A stretch of 64,000 bases of DNA. It comes from Candidatus Nitrospira nitrosa. GTDB taxonomy: Bacteria > Nitrospirota > Nitrospiria > Nitrospirales > Nitrospiraceae. Of the stretch, positions 28,601-37,336 are shown piece by piece. The stretch's first letter is position 1. Every line of letters begins with the position of its first letter. The DNA is taken from positions 483,414 through 547,413 of the forward strand of contig NZ_CZQA01000009.1 in NCBI RefSeq assembly GCF_001458735.1, in the 5' to 3' direction. The notes below the pieces were generated by a model. It did no database searches. It saw only the letters and a list, made by a program, of their open reading frames with translations, and was not told the DNA's origin. The position numbers and the translations under genes were made by a program.

Positions 28601-30380
28601 CATAGGCCAGGGTCTGTTCCTTTTCCGTGTTCTTATGTCCTGGCTTACCCTGCGGCGGCACCTGCATCTCAACCCAATCCTTGATGGAAACCTTGACCGG
28701 ATTGGCTTTCCAATCAGACTTATCCTTGGTGATCTCGAATTTCTTGCCGCCGTACCAATCGACCATCGTCCCCACGAGCTTATCGCTCGATACGCCGCTC
28801 TTCATACGACCGACACGGTCCGGCAATTCGACCAACGGTTTCATCACATCTGTCTGAAGCCCAGGCGCTTGCAGCGTGTTGTACACTCGCCAGAATCCCC
28901 ACATCCCCGTGACATAGTGCTGCGGGATGTGGCAGTGGAACACGAACTCTCCGGCTAATGCTTGCAACCCTCCGGAACCGCCCTCGATCACCTGATCGTA
29001 GATCTCCGTCGGCCCAATGGACTGCACGTCGAGACGATCAGATGTGTCGCTGATGAGCGGAAATTTCACCGGACCATTACTGGAAGCTGCAAAGTCCAGA
29101 TTGCTGTTCCCAGGCTGGCGTGCCCAGCGAATGGACCCACCATGGAGGTGATGCGAATGCACGATCTCCGAACCACCCGCCATCCGGAACTTGGCCGGAT
29201 CGCCGAGATACGAGCGCGGAATGGTGGTAGCCGGGTCGCCGAACGTGTAGGACCCGTAGGCCATGGACTCATCGCCATAGAACCCCATATGTGCTTGGAG
29301 TTCGATACGGGTGCCGTGTGGCTCGCTGCGATAGTTCAATAGACGTGCTCCCGGCCGATACGAGTCGGTGTGAGGATCGCGCTGCGGCAACATCTCACCC
29401 TTCTTGTTCAAAATCCGGAAGGCCTCATCTCCCGCTTCATGATAGAAGATCGCGAATTCACGGAAGTCCGCCCCGTTCGGATCTTCGATCATCGCTTCCC
29501 AGCCGCTGGCCATCGGCTTTCCATCGAACGGACTCAGATAGCGTGAGCCGCGTGGCTCGACGACCAACATACCGATCAAGCCAAGATTGAACTGTTCGCG
29601 TGAGGCATGTGACCGGAGAAACCGTGCGCCCTCTTGCGTGTCCGGCTTGATATACCATTCAAAACTCTGCTCTTTCCCTGCCGCCACGGTGGTATCCGGG
29701 TTCGACGGGGTTGCAGGCTTGCCGGTGGAAGAAACCACCATCGACGAACCGTTGATGACGAGATTCGTCGGCTCATCGGTGATCCGGTTGTGGAGCGTCA
29801 TCTTGAGGCAATCACCCTGATTGGCCCGGATGACGAGCGGTTGGATCATATCGCCCTGCAATCCGTTCGACACGGCGCCAGGATCGTTCTCCTTCTCCCT
29901 CGCCTCCTTGTTCGCCGTCTCCTCGGATCGCGCCTTATCCAGATTTTCGTTCAGGACATACATGTACCCAGGAAAGAAGTCGAGAAACCGGCTCAGCGTG
30001 ATTTCCATGTTGATCGCCGAGACGTGATATTCCTTGATGGGCGCTGTCGCCGGGCACCGCTGCCCGTTCGTGACCGCGACTTTGTCCGGGTCATCCGCCA
30101 CCAGCAACACGCCCTGTTGCATCATGTGACTGCTGGAACCCGCGCTGTACCCTCCCTTCTTTCCGATAAATTCCTGCTGCCGCTTGATCTCGTCCATCAT
30201 GCGGTCGTGAAGAACTGACCCGCCTTCACGATAGATCACTTTTTTTGCAGGCACCAGCTCCGCGCTGCCCTGGTGACCATGCGGCTCAGCAGCCCACGCG
30301 ATCGATACGACTAAGGGCACTATCAGGGCGGCTGCAACCCCCAATATCTCCCTCCATACATCTCTCATTGAACTACCCAT
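25641..30380 (-). CDS. Giant secreted multicopper oxidase, paralog 2 (MCO2)
   Basis: Start set at 30380 (MGSSMRDVW), 10 nt after GGAGGAGG; this gives 1579 aa, the same length as MCO1, and a normal signal peptide (ILGVAAALIVPLVVSIAWA). Copper motifs as in MCO1: HSHHLHGG, HCHIPQHYVTGM, HPHMFQF, WHDHVYG and HSWHISGH. The first His cluster is changed to RFLRSHAS, losing two His to Arg. The beta insert (ASKFHVKTELGVGMD) between HPHMF and WHDH is kept. Expression probably uses the sigma-54 promoter at 30588-30603. The neighbouring NtrC-type regulator is upstream in the same orientation. Confidence 0.93.
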   Translation of the reverse strand: MGSSMRDVWREILGVAAALIVPLVVSIAWAAEPHGHQGSAELVPAKKVIYREGGSVLHDRMMDEIKRQQEFIGKKGGYSAGSSSHMMQQGVLLVADDPDKVAVTNGQRCPATAPIKEYHVSAINMEITLSRFLDFFPGYMYVLNENLDKARSEETANKEAREKENDPGAVSNGLQGDMIQPLVIRANQGDCLKMTLHNRITDEPTNLVINGSSMVVSSTGKPATPSNPDTTVAAGKEQSFEWYIKPDTQEGARFLRSHASREQFNLGLIGMLVVEPRGSRYLSPFDGKPMASGWEAMIEDPNGADFREFAIFYHEAGDEAFRILNKKGEMLPQRDPHTDSYRPGARLLNYRSEPHGTRIELQAHMGFYGDESMAYGSYTFGDPATTIPRSYLGDPAKFRMAGGSEIVHSHHLHGGSIRWARQPGNSNLDFAASSNGPVKFPLISDTSDRLDVQSIGPTEIYDQVIEGGSGGLQALAGEFVFHCHIPQHYVTGMWGFWRVYNTLQAPGLQTDVMKPLVELPDRVGRMKSGVSSDKLVGTMVDWYGGKKFEITKDKSDWKANPVKVSIKDWVEMQVPPQGKPGHKNTEKEQTLAYDSTVNEWAWDGSKALSEPETTYEWVNYKSATPGKRQEILFDPRSGKLSWPWLRPHLGRRVPFSPSHSGAPWLEPIHRRDDGSNSTEPPRPGEQGPWSLCPEGAPVKKFNIHAITLPITLKGATPKTPAIVDPGGLLYVLHEEEAEVRKNRAKQFPLVIRGNVQDCIDVVYKSELKDDTRQGFSSKTNLHPHMFQFDTQASDGPIIGFSYEMSLRPFTILKDEHPGKGMPVPMNTTIEADAAKGATSIKVKDASKFHVKTELGVGMDEVNGFESARISKIDGNTITFERPLLHVHKKGEIASVEWIRERWYVDADFGTTFWHDHVYGLDSWGHGQYASFIAEPPRSTYHDPVTGKEIRSGPVADIHTTEPVSAHIRGSFREIVTHVMDSNPRAAELITADNPQARVGAISVDGTPSAVYPAKLNLSPMKFLNGGEATTGGGYNMRVEPLSVRLANNPDPSKLFSSVIHGDPDTLMLRAYLGDPVVVRLLETSANEVHSWHISGHWFPMERYSKNSIPRSSLHVVIGERYDAAIPAAGGPQQMAGDYLYYSGRASHFVEGSWGIVRVLDKADATLKPLPGRSEIPQSAKSVCPDDAPVKSFNVSAIDKAIRYNKGTPGTMEVDLERKMVLGNESGKMYVLEGEKTKVASGNLEPSPLTLHVNVGDCIKVNLKNEMAKERAGFHVDNLAFDPKESMGINAGNNPGDQTVAPGQSKTYTFYAHPEFGENSALIQDWGNVIENPRNGLFGAVIIGPKGSQYRDPATGEDLAQKSSWRADVMVDRTVSGNENRQNYRSFALLFQDEDNITGTSFMPYIQKVAGVTAVNYRSEPTDYRTEKGCAYSEVLSCVKTGDQPVTPTIAAHVGDQVVIHVLGAFSEQVQLFSVSGHEWKHEPYIKGADLVSTMEFGGSEVINAWLNGGAGGPNGIPGDYLWLNQRPGYLDAGHWGMLKVLDRDSRAILPLSGKAPATQHAEGKSSAKSLPVSMKAKAK

Positions 30381-30465
30381 ACACTTAGCCTCCTCCCTCA
30401 GGTCGGTGAAACGCCCATATTGCATACAAGAAATCCCAGCCTTGTCGTCATAACTCTTCGGTTGA

Positions 30466-30539
30466 GTCTGATGGGGGGCCGCTCACCACGGAGGAAGCGA
30501 GAAGAGGCCAATCCTGCCGTTCCCATCCCCCCATCAGAC
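30466..30539 (-). other. Structured 5' leader of MCO2
   Basis: A perfect 13-bp inverted repeat (GTCTGATGGGGGG at 30466-30478 and its complement at 30527-30539) encloses 48 nt. A second perfect 8-bp stem, GGGAAACA with TGTTTCCC (30553-30574, loop CCGGCC), lies just downstream of the predicted start site. In RNA both would fold in the roughly 195-nt leader from about 30577 to the start codon at 30380. Confidence 0.55.
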
Positions 30540-30587
30540 AAATCAACATGCTGGGAAACACCGGCCTGTTTCCCTTCTTCCAGCAAC

Positions 30588-30603
30588 AGCAAGTCTCGTT
30601 CCT
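30588..30603 (-). promoter_or_regulatory. Sigma-54 (-24/-12) promoter of MCO2
   Basis: The minus strand reads AGGAACG-AGAC-TTGCT, matching TGGCACG-N4-TTGCW except at two positions and keeping GG-N10-GC exactly (GG at 30602-30601, GC at 30590-30589). Predicted start near 30577. Confidence 0.65.
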
Positions 30604-30656
30604 GTCTTCCTAAACACTCATGACTTAGTTAAATCAAGCAAGATTCCGCTCTGAGT

Positions 30657-30679
30657 ATTCCACCGGTCACCGATGGAAT
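30657..30679. promoter_or_regulatory. Enhancer-like dyad upstream of the MCO2 promoter
   Basis: A 23-bp palindrome with outer arms ATTCCA and TGGAAT and inner arms CGGT and ACCG. Only one mismatched pair and the central base break symmetry. Its centre is about 66 bp upstream of the -24 element, the usual distance for a bacterial enhancer-binding protein dimer site. Confidence 0.6.
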
Positions 30680-30760
30680 GGGACATGGACGCCCCATAAA
30701 AACACCGGAGGTTCAGAAACACTCTATTCAGAAGGAGAGAGTGAGGGTACTTGAAGAAGA

Positions 30761-30790
30761 GTCGAATGGGGCATGATCGCCCCATTCGAC
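30761..30790 (-). terminator. Terminator of the two-component operon
   Basis: A perfect 12-bp stem (30761-30772 with 30779-30790; arm GTCGAATGGGGC, 6-nt loop) lies 26 bp past the regulator stop and is followed by the pyrimidine-rich TCTTCTTC on the minus strand. Confidence 0.65.
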
Positions 30791-30815
30791 TGGGAGCAGG
30801 CCTATCAGGATTCGT

Positions 30816-32225
30816 TCAGAAAGATCCGCGCAGGCCGTGTTTCTTCACCATGCGCTCGATTGTCTTTCGATCCACACCGGCTTCTCGCGCCGCTCGTCCC
30901 ATATGCCCGTCATGGCGTTTGAGAAGATCGACCAAGAAGTTTCGCTCAAAAGATTCTACCGCCTGCTGTTTCGCCTGCTTGTAAGAACTTGATTCGGATG
31001 GTGAGACGTCTCTCTCGGTCAACGCAAAGAACCGCTCCGGCAAGTGTGCACTTGTCACAGTCGGCCCGTCGACCAGCACAGCAGCTCGTTCCATGACATT
31101 TTGCAGCTCACGCACATTGCCTGGCCAGGTATACCGCATCAAGAGATCTGCCGCCGACGGATCAATTGTTGGAACCGTGCTGACCTCAGCTCGAACACGC
31201 TGTGCAAACCGAGTCAGAAACTCGTTGGCCAGAAGGAGAATATCCTCCCCACGGGCTCTCAGAGGGGGGAGGCTCAAGGGAATCACATTCAGTCGATAGT
31301 ACAAATCCTCACGGAACGTCCCTCGCTTACACTCCGCTTCAAGATCTTGATTGCAGGCGGCAATAATACGAACATTCAACGAGGTAAACTGCGTCCCTCC
31401 CACCCGGCGTACGTGCCGCTCTTGCAGGACACGAAGCAGTCGAGCTTGGAGATTTGCCGTCATTCCGCTCACTTCATCGAGAAAAATCGTTCCACCGTCC
31501 GCTGCTTCAAAAAGTCCGGCCTTTGCGGCATGCGCTCCGGTAAACGCACCTTTTTCATGGCCGAATAACTCAGTTTCCAACAGTGAATCCTGGAGGGACA
31601 CACAATCCACGGGGATAAACGGGTGATCCGATCGACAACTCGATTCATGAATCAACCGCGCGATCATTTCCTTTCCCGTTCCACTTTCCCCGTACACCAG
31701 AACATTGGAATCGGTCGGCGCCACCTTATTGACTAACGCCAACACCTGACTCATCGCGATACTATTCCCGACAAGCTGAGTCTTCTCACCCGGCGAACGC
31801 GTGGACGGTCGCTCCAGCGGCTGACCAGCGCGCGAACCGGCACCGCCATTAGTTGGCAACGATTGAAATGCTCGCCGAGCCACTTGCACAAGCTCATCAC
31901 TCGTAAACGGCTTCGCGATATAATCAAAAGCACCATGCCGCATAGCCGTAACCGCCGTTCCTACTGTGGCATGGGCGGTCATCAGTACGACGCGGACCGT
32001 CGGATCTTTTCGTTTAGCAGCCGCCAATACCTCGATTCCGTCCAACCTCGGCATCCGCAGATCGGTCAATACCAGCCCGGGCCGTTCGCGCTCAATTATG
32101 CCCAGTGCTTCATCGGGATTGGAGGTCACCACGCAGTCATAGGGCACACGGCTCAGGATCCTTCGACAGTTTTCGAGGGCCTCTTGCTCATCATCGATTA
32201 TGAGAACTTTGCCTATGATACCCAT
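30816..32225 (-). CDS. NtrC-family sigma-54-dependent response regulator
   Basis: 469 aa. Receiver domain at about 5-118 with the acidic pocket IDDE, phospho-acceptor D55 (LVLTDLRMP) and K105. The AAA+ domain spans about 150-375 with Walker A GESGTGKE (179-186) and the sigma-54-contacting loop GAFTGA (226-231). A Fis-type helix-turn-helix lies at the C-terminus (MGRAAREAGVDRKTIERMVK). It overlaps the kinase gene by 13 bp; AAAGAGG precedes the start. The candidate target is MCO2, whose sigma-54 promoter and dyad lie between this gene and MCO2; MCO3 is a likely second target. Confidence 0.95.
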   Translation of the reverse strand: MGIIGKVLIIDDEQEALENCRRILSRVPYDCVVTSNPDEALGIIERERPGLVLTDLRMPRLDGIEVLAAAKRKDPTVRVVLMTAHATVGTAVTAMRHGAFDYIAKPFTSDELVQVARRAFQSLPTNGGAGSRAGQPLERPSTRSPGEKTQLVGNSIAMSQVLALVNKVAPTDSNVLVYGESGTGKEMIARLIHESSCRSDHPFIPVDCVSLQDSLLETELFGHEKGAFTGAHAAKAGLFEAADGGTIFLDEVSGMTANLQARLLRVLQERHVRRVGGTQFTSLNVRIIAACNQDLEAECKRGTFREDLYYRLNVIPLSLPPLRARGEDILLLANEFLTRFAQRVRAEVSTVPTIDPSAADLLMRYTWPGNVRELQNVMERAAVLVDGPTVTSAHLPERFFALTERDVSPSESSSYKQAKQQAVESFERNFLVDLLKRHDGHMGRAAREAGVDRKTIERMVKKHGLRGSF

Positions 32226-34234
32226 ACCGCCTCTTTGTCGTCTTGTGCTCCATAACTCAGAGCCGGTAACGCCACCACGAATAGCGCCCCCGTCTCTCCA
32301 TGTTTTGCCTCAATCCGCCCACGGTGATCCGCGACAATTCCATAGGCGAGAAACAATCCCAACCCGGTTCCCTGTCCGGCCGGTTTCGTGCTGAAAAACG
32401 GATCAAACACCCTGCCGATGATGTCGTCTGAAATACCAGGGCCGTTATCGGCTACCAACACTTCGATACCCGGCTTGCCATCCATCTGTGCCGTCCTCGT
32501 CTGAACGGTCACGACACCATTGAGACCTTCTTGACTCACCGCATCAATTCCATTGTTGATCAAATTAAGCACGACGGTTTCGAGCCGATCACGATCACCC
32601 ATCGCGGGAGGAAGCGACGGGTCGAGGATACATTCAAGTCTCACGGAAAGAGCTGAAATCCTTTCGCCAGCCATATCGGCGCATGAACGCACGATACAAT
32701 TGACATCAACGGGCTTCAAGGTCGAAACCGACCCACGGGAGAATGTGAGAATACTTTTTGTCACTCTGGAGATACGCCCGGCCTGGGCCTTGACCGCAAG
32801 CAGATCACTCCGCACTTCTTCCGAGATTGCAGACCGCACGGCATCCGCTTCCATACATTCAATCCGATTGAGAATGATCCCCAGAGGGTTGTTGATCTCG
32901 TGGGCAATTCCACTTGCAACCTTGCCAAGAGTCGCGAGACGCTCGGCTAACTCGAGGTTGCGCATGTGTTTGGTGATTTCCTGAGTCTTTTCCTCCACCC
33001 GGCGAGTCAGGTCTTTGTTGAGTCCCTCGAGTTCAGACCGAGAAGCCTTGAGCCGATCGGCCATTCGATGCACGGCAACCGCTAACTCCTCGAACTCATC
33101 GCCCGTGTGGATGTTCAGTGGTTGCTCATACGTGCCTTGGCTGATCGCCTCGACACCACTGTGCAGAATGTGAATCGGACGAGCGATGCGCGCCGCCGCA
33201 AACTGTCCGATCGCCCAGAGAAGTCCCACCATGATCATGCCGATCAGCGCAAGATTCCGTAATTGATCCCGAATCGGCGCATAACTCTCCACCGGTTGCT
33301 GACGGACAAAAACGTGCCACGGATTATCCGGGATCATGAGCTGGGTGATGGGCGCATATCCGACAACGGTATCCGTTCCACCATGTCCATCATCCTCAGC
33401 AATCCCCCACCCGGGTTCGGATGACACGATCATCGCCATTAACTGACCGGGAATCCGATGCGCTTGCCTGGGAAGAATCGGGCAGACGAGAGGATTTCCT
33501 GCATCATCGAACAGCATCGCGTGGCCGGTTTGCCCAATGTGGATCTGTTTAACCATGGCGAAGAGTGTATCGAAGCGGTAGGAAGCCTTGACGGCCCCAA
33601 TGACAATACGCTGTCGGTCATCAAGGATGGGCACTGCGATATCGATCGTCTCTTCCGGGGTTCGAAACGACCCCTCTTGGGCTTGAATCATTCCGCTGAT
33701 ATACACCTGGTCTCCAGTACCCGTTTGGACGGCGTTCCACCACGATTCATCCCCGAAAAAAAAGTGGTCCGGATCGGAGCTGGCGGCAACCAATGCCCCA
33801 TATTGATCCACGATGAGCAGGCCCACAACCTTATCCCCATCACGAACCTTTGTTTCCCGAAGAAAACGGGAGAGATCGGTGTCTATGAGTCGTCCGGCAC
33901 TCTCCGCCCCCTTGGCCCACAGCTTCGTGCGGTCTGAGATGAGGTGTTGTGCGCTCTTGGGATCCTTGGGATAGGCTCGATTGACCGTCTCAACCGGCTG
34001 GCGCACGCGCAATGGCGTGTTTCCTAACAACCGAACACCTTGCACCTCAGCCTGAACCATCATGGTCACTCGATCGGCCGCTTGAACTGCCACCGCTTGA
34101 AGATTTCCACCGATCACATCTCGAAGGGACTGCATACCAGACACATAGGCGAGCACAAGCCCAATCAACAACGGAATACACCCCACCAGCACGATCGCCA
34201 GCATGATTCGAGCCCGAATCGTTCCAATTTTCAT
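32213..34234 (-). CDS. Cache-domain sensor histidine kinase (NtrB-like)
   Basis: Start set at 34234 (MKIGTIRAR) rather than the in-frame TTG at 34345, because it begins just before TM1 and has AAAGAGG upstream; 673 aa. TM1 at about 10-31, a large periplasmic dCache-type domain at about 35-320 (DQYGALVAASSDP, DRQRIVIGAVKASY), TM2 at about 328-348, then HAMP and a short coiled coil. HisKA has H445 in HEINNPLG, and the ATPase domain has DNGPGI and GTGLGL. It senses a small periplasmic ligand and phosphorylates the overlapping regulator. Confidence 0.95.
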   Translation of the reverse strand: MKIGTIRARIMLAIVLVGCIPLLIGLVLAYVSGMQSLRDVIGGNLQAVAVQAADRVTMMVQAEVQGVRLLGNTPLRVRQPVETVNRAYPKDPKSAQHLISDRTKLWAKGAESAGRLIDTDLSRFLRETKVRDGDKVVGLLIVDQYGALVAASSDPDHFFFGDESWWNAVQTGTGDQVYISGMIQAQEGSFRTPEETIDIAVPILDDRQRIVIGAVKASYRFDTLFAMVKQIHIGQTGHAMLFDDAGNPLVCPILPRQAHRIPGQLMAMIVSSEPGWGIAEDDGHGGTDTVVGYAPITQLMIPDNPWHVFVRQQPVESYAPIRDQLRNLALIGMIMVGLLWAIGQFAAARIARPIHILHSGVEAISQGTYEQPLNIHTGDEFEELAVAVHRMADRLKASRSELEGLNKDLTRRVEEKTQEITKHMRNLELAERLATLGKVASGIAHEINNPLGIILNRIECMEADAVRSAISEEVRSDLLAVKAQAGRISRVTKSILTFSRGSVSTLKPVDVNCIVRSCADMAGERISALSVRLECILDPSLPPAMGDRDRLETVVLNLINNGIDAVSQEGLNGVVTVQTRTAQMDGKPGIEVLVADNGPGISDDIIGRVFDPFFSTKPAGQGTGLGLFLAYGIVADHRGRIEAKHGETGALFVVALPALSYGAQDDKEAVWVS

Positions 34235-34380
34235 TGGGTCTGTCGCCTCTTTACGACGATATTGTAGGCAGCAGGACTTGGAAAACTCCAGGCCCACATC
34301 ACACCGACTAGCTCTCCCTGTCTCCCTTACGAGATGGGATCGCAAGGACGTTCATATGAATACACATCGCAGGACTCGGT

Positions 34381-35406
34381 TCAGCCCCCACCTAAGACCA
34401 CATGAAACGTGAGGTCGGCATCGACTCTACGCACTTTGATCGACACCTCTTGCCCCGGAGTCGTTCGCTCGATCAAAAAATTCTTCAGCTGGGCGGCATC
34501 GATAATTTCCGTATCCTGAACGGCCAGCAAGATGTCATGTTTCTGCAGACCTGCCGCTTTCGCCGGCTCAGCAACATCCTTCACGGCCACACGCAGTCTC
34601 GTACCATCTTTGACCGAGGTCAGATGGAGCCCCAACTTGGAAAAGGTGAGTGGTTTTCCCGAGAGCGCCGCGTTGACGATACGCTCGGCGAGCCTTCCGG
34701 GAATTGCGAAGGCCATGCGGCTGCAATAGGTCTGGGTCTCCTCCTTGTCGGTGTGAATCACCGCGTGGAGAATTCCCACGATTTCCCCTTGTCCGTTGAA
34801 GAGTCCCCCCCCTGAATTGCCGCTACAAGCCGAGAGGTCCGCTTGAATCAAGCGAGTATCGACGGTCTGTAGGAAGGTATTGGTATTCCCTAGCCTGCCA
34901 AAAGCCATCGTCGGTCCCCAGCCAAGCGGATAGCCGACCGTGAAGACCTCCGTACCAGGTATGACGTCTCCGGTGGCAAATGCGGTTCCTGTCTGCAGTT
35001 TGGAGCGATGCGGCTCCGCCACCCGATAGACCACGACATCCATAAATGCACTGTCGCCGACAAGATCAGCCGGCAGCTCGTGAAGGTCGCTCGTCAGGAT
35101 GCGGATTCGTTTCTGAATGATGGTGCCGGTCGTCGGATCATGCTTTTCCGCTGCGTGCCTGGCGGTGACCACGTAGCCGTCTCGCAGGTGAACTCCCGTG
35201 CCTCGAACGGAAATCTTTTCTGGTTTCTCCGGCATCCGTTGATCCTGCGTATCGGCCAGGATGCCCACCGTCACTAGTTTCGCCCGTTGAAATGCCTCCT
35301 GGCTGAGTGAAGTTGTTTCAGCTCCGGCAGAAGCGGCGACGAGCGTGGCGAGAGCCCAGACACATAAGAGAGAGAAGCACGTCTTCAGTGACCGATAGCG
35401 GATCAT
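34381..35406 (-). CDS. Secreted HtrA-like serine protease with PDZ domain
   Basis: Start at 35406 after AAAGGAG; an extension to 35478 is not supported. 341 aa with a signal peptide (FSLLCVWALATLVAASAGA). The trypsin-like domain has catalytic H84 (TARHAA), D123 (FMDVVVY) and S198 (SGNSGGG). One PDZ domain follows at about 255-340 (AAGLQKHDILLAVQD). Periplasmic; it could control quality of the exported copper proteins nearby. It has one PDZ domain, whereas DegP has two. Confidence 0.88.
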   Translation of the reverse strand: MIRYRSLKTCFSLLCVWALATLVAASAGAETTSLSQEAFQRAKLVTVGILADTQDQRMPEKPEKISVRGTGVHLRDGYVVTARHAAEKHDPTTGTIIQKRIRILTSDLHELPADLVGDSAFMDVVVYRVAEPHRSKLQTGTAFATGDVIPGTEVFTVGYPLGWGPTMAFGRLGNTNTFLQTVDTRLIQADLSACSGNSGGGLFNGQGEIVGILHAVIHTDKEETQTYCSRMAFAIPGRLAERIVNAALSGKPLTFSKLGLHLTSVKDGTRLRVAVKDVAEPAKAAGLQKHDILLAVQDTEIIDAAQLKNFLIERTTPGQEVSIKVRRVDADLTFHVVLGGG

Positions 35407-35720
35407 GTGAGACTCCTTTCTTGAACTATCAACGCTTTGCGTGAACATATCCGTTGGCTCAGCAGCGCTCCACCGCACGCGCTTATCCTACCCAAGCATT
35501 TCGTGGTATCTCAATACACCGATGGATTCGGCAGATCGCCCAGGCACGCCTGGTCTTTACAATCAGCTCATATCTCGTCAGGGGCACCCGGATGCAGCCT
35601 TGTCGACCTCTATGGTAATCTGGCAGTCATTGAACAAGGCTGAGCACCTGTCAGCCATCGAGGACAAAGCAATCGTGCAACGCCCTCCGGCCCCACGATA
35701 AGGCGTTTGGATACCATCAC
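35407..35720. other. Intergenic region between divergent protease and SUMF1-like genes
   Basis: No convincing gene. It contains a perfect palindrome CCAGGC-AC-GCCTGG at 35540-35553 that could be an operator for either gene. No clear -35/-10 or -24/-12 pair was found. Confidence 0.4.
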
Positions 35721-36620
35721 ATGTTGGATTCTCGTACAGGTCTCGTGACTGCTCTTTCCTTCCTCACCATCCTTGGAACCTCCGCGGTCACGGAGGCTGG
35801 ATCAAAACCGTCACCGGAATTATCTTCTCATTTAACCGCCATTGCGGCACTGGCTAAGCCATCCCCAATGGTCCCCGTCCAGGCCGGCACTTTTCCATAC
35901 GGGAGCAAGAGCGTCCCTACTGCGCCCTATGGCAACTGGACCCCTTTCGATGATACGGAGCTTCCCCAACATCGCGTCTGGTTGGACAGCTACGAGATTG
36001 ATCGGGATGAAGTCAACCTCGGGGAGTACCTTGTTTTCTTGCAACAACGAAACCAGCATCCACCGGACGAGCTACAGAAACTGCTCTGGCATGTCATCAC
36101 CATCCATTTCATCCGGGACGAAACCTTGACACGATGGCCTGCGCTCTATGTCACGTGGGCAGAAGCCAATGATCTCTGCACAGCCAAACAGGCGAGACTC
36201 CCGACGGAAGCCGAATGGGAAAAAGCAGCGAGAGGGTCAGACGGCAACCTATTCCCTTGGGGTGAAACCTCCCCAAGCTCCTCATTCGCGATGTTTGGAC
36301 AGCATCATGTACATGAGATCCCGATCCTCGCAGGTGTCGATTCCCTTGATCAAGGTCGAAGTCCGTACGGCCTACACCATATGGCCGGAAACGTCGCTGA
36401 ATGGGTACAAGACTGGTTCGGCCCTGACTACTATGCCTATATGCCGGAACGCAATCCGCCAGGCCCTGCCATGGGGCGATACAAGGGCGTTCGAGGCGGT
36501 TCATGGAAAAGCGCTCGCATCATGCTCAGAACCGCCACAAGAGGCGGCGCATCTCCCAATCAACGTTCTGCAACGATCGGCTTTCGGTGCGCACGTTCAT
36601 CGATCAAGAGCGCCCCGTAA
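35721..36620 (+). CDS. SUMF1/FGE-fold secreted protein (3 of 6)
   Basis: 299 aa with a signal peptide (LVTALSFLTILGTSAVTEA). FGE segments: MVPVQAGTFPYGS, DRDEVNLGEYLVFL, WPALYVTWAEANDLC, ARLPTEAEWEKAARG, GLHHMAGNVAEWVQDW, GVRGGSW and TIGFRCA. The catalytic Cys pair is absent (GGSWKSARIMLRTATRGG). It is nearly co-linear with the protein at 21939. It is followed after about 55 bp by a LolA-like gene in the same direction. Confidence 0.9.
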   Translation: MLDSRTGLVTALSFLTILGTSAVTEAGSKPSPELSSHLTAIAALAKPSPMVPVQAGTFPYGSKSVPTAPYGNWTPFDDTELPQHRVWLDSYEIDRDEVNLGEYLVFLQQRNQHPPDELQKLLWHVITIHFIRDETLTRWPALYVTWAEANDLCTAKQARLPTEAEWEKAARGSDGNLFPWGETSPSSSFAMFGQHHVHEIPILAGVDSLDQGRSPYGLHHMAGNVAEWVQDWFGPDYYAYMPERNPPGPAMGRYKGVRGGSWKSARIMLRTATRGGASPNQRSATIGFRCARSSIKSAP

Positions 36621-36676
36621 TCGATATCCTCACACCACATTAAACACAGAGCCACTAATCGATGAGGAGAGATCAA

Positions 36677-37306
36677 GTGAACAATGGAGTCAGTTGGATG
36701 AAAAGATTCGGATGGTATCACGTTTGGCGGATTCTCATGATGACATGCAGCGTCCTTCTAACAAGTATTCCGACCCAAGCGTTGGAGTTCACTGCCGATC
36801 AGATCACAAAGATCAACGGACGCTCACAGAAATCCAACGTCTACTACCGCGACAACATGTGGCGTATTGAGCACCACACGATGGGACCTGTCAACGTCAG
36901 CATCGTGCGCAAGGATAAGCAGGTCGTCTGGCTGCTCCTCTCCCGAATGAAACATTTCAAGACCATTCCGTACAGTACAGAACAGGACCTCAGAGTGGGT
37001 GAAACATTGCCTGGTGAGGTGTCACGGGAGGAAATCGGCCAGGAAGTCAGGGAAGGACATCCGACCGTCCTGTACGAAGTGACGACGAAGCAAGGGGAGC
37101 AGGTCGACGTCTACTACCAATGGCTCGCGACGGACATTCATTTTCCCATGAAGCTGGCCAAAAAGGACGGAAGTTGGATCATGGAATACCAGCACGTCAA
37201 GATGCACCCGGTCCAGGATTATCTGTTCAATCTCCCACTGAACTTTCAACCGTTGGAGGACTTTAATAAGCCAGCTGAACCAGAGTCGGCAAAACCTGCC
37301 ATGTAA
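36677..37306 (+). CDS. LolA-like secreted protein (2 of 3)
   Basis: The GTG at 36677 is preferred because AGGAGAG lies 6-7 nt upstream; in-frame ATGs at 36662 and 36698 are alternatives. About 209 aa with a signal peptide (ILMMTCSVLLTSIPTQA). The mature part is LolA-like (LEFTADQITKINGRSQ, DNMWRIEHH, VVWLLLSRMKHF, VYYQWLATD). It pairs with the SUMF1-like gene upstream. It is convergent with the next gene, with 30 bp between stops. Confidence 0.7.
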   Translation: MNNGVSWMKRFGWYHVWRILMMTCSVLLTSIPTQALEFTADQITKINGRSQKSNVYYRDNMWRIEHHTMGPVNVSIVRKDKQVVWLLLSRMKHFKTIPYSTEQDLRVGETLPGEVSREEIGQEVREGHPTVLYEVTTKQGEQVDVYYQWLATDIHFPMKLAKKDGSWIMEYQHVKMHPVQDYLFNLPLNFQPLEDFNKPAEPESAKPAM

Positions 37307-37336
37307 CCATACTGAACGGGGCTACTGAGCCTTATA

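Noticed and set aside
26412..28958. Long plus-strand open frames (315 and 341 codons) across MCO2, and similar ones across MCO1 and MCO3
   Set aside because: They are antisense to motif-rich MCO genes, repeat in all three paralogs in the same relative place, and have Arg/His-rich composition without a domain or ribosome-binding site.
35437..35701. Short open frames between the protease and the SUMF1-like gene
   Set aside because: Overlapping frames without ribosome-binding sites or recognisable composition; treated as intergenic.
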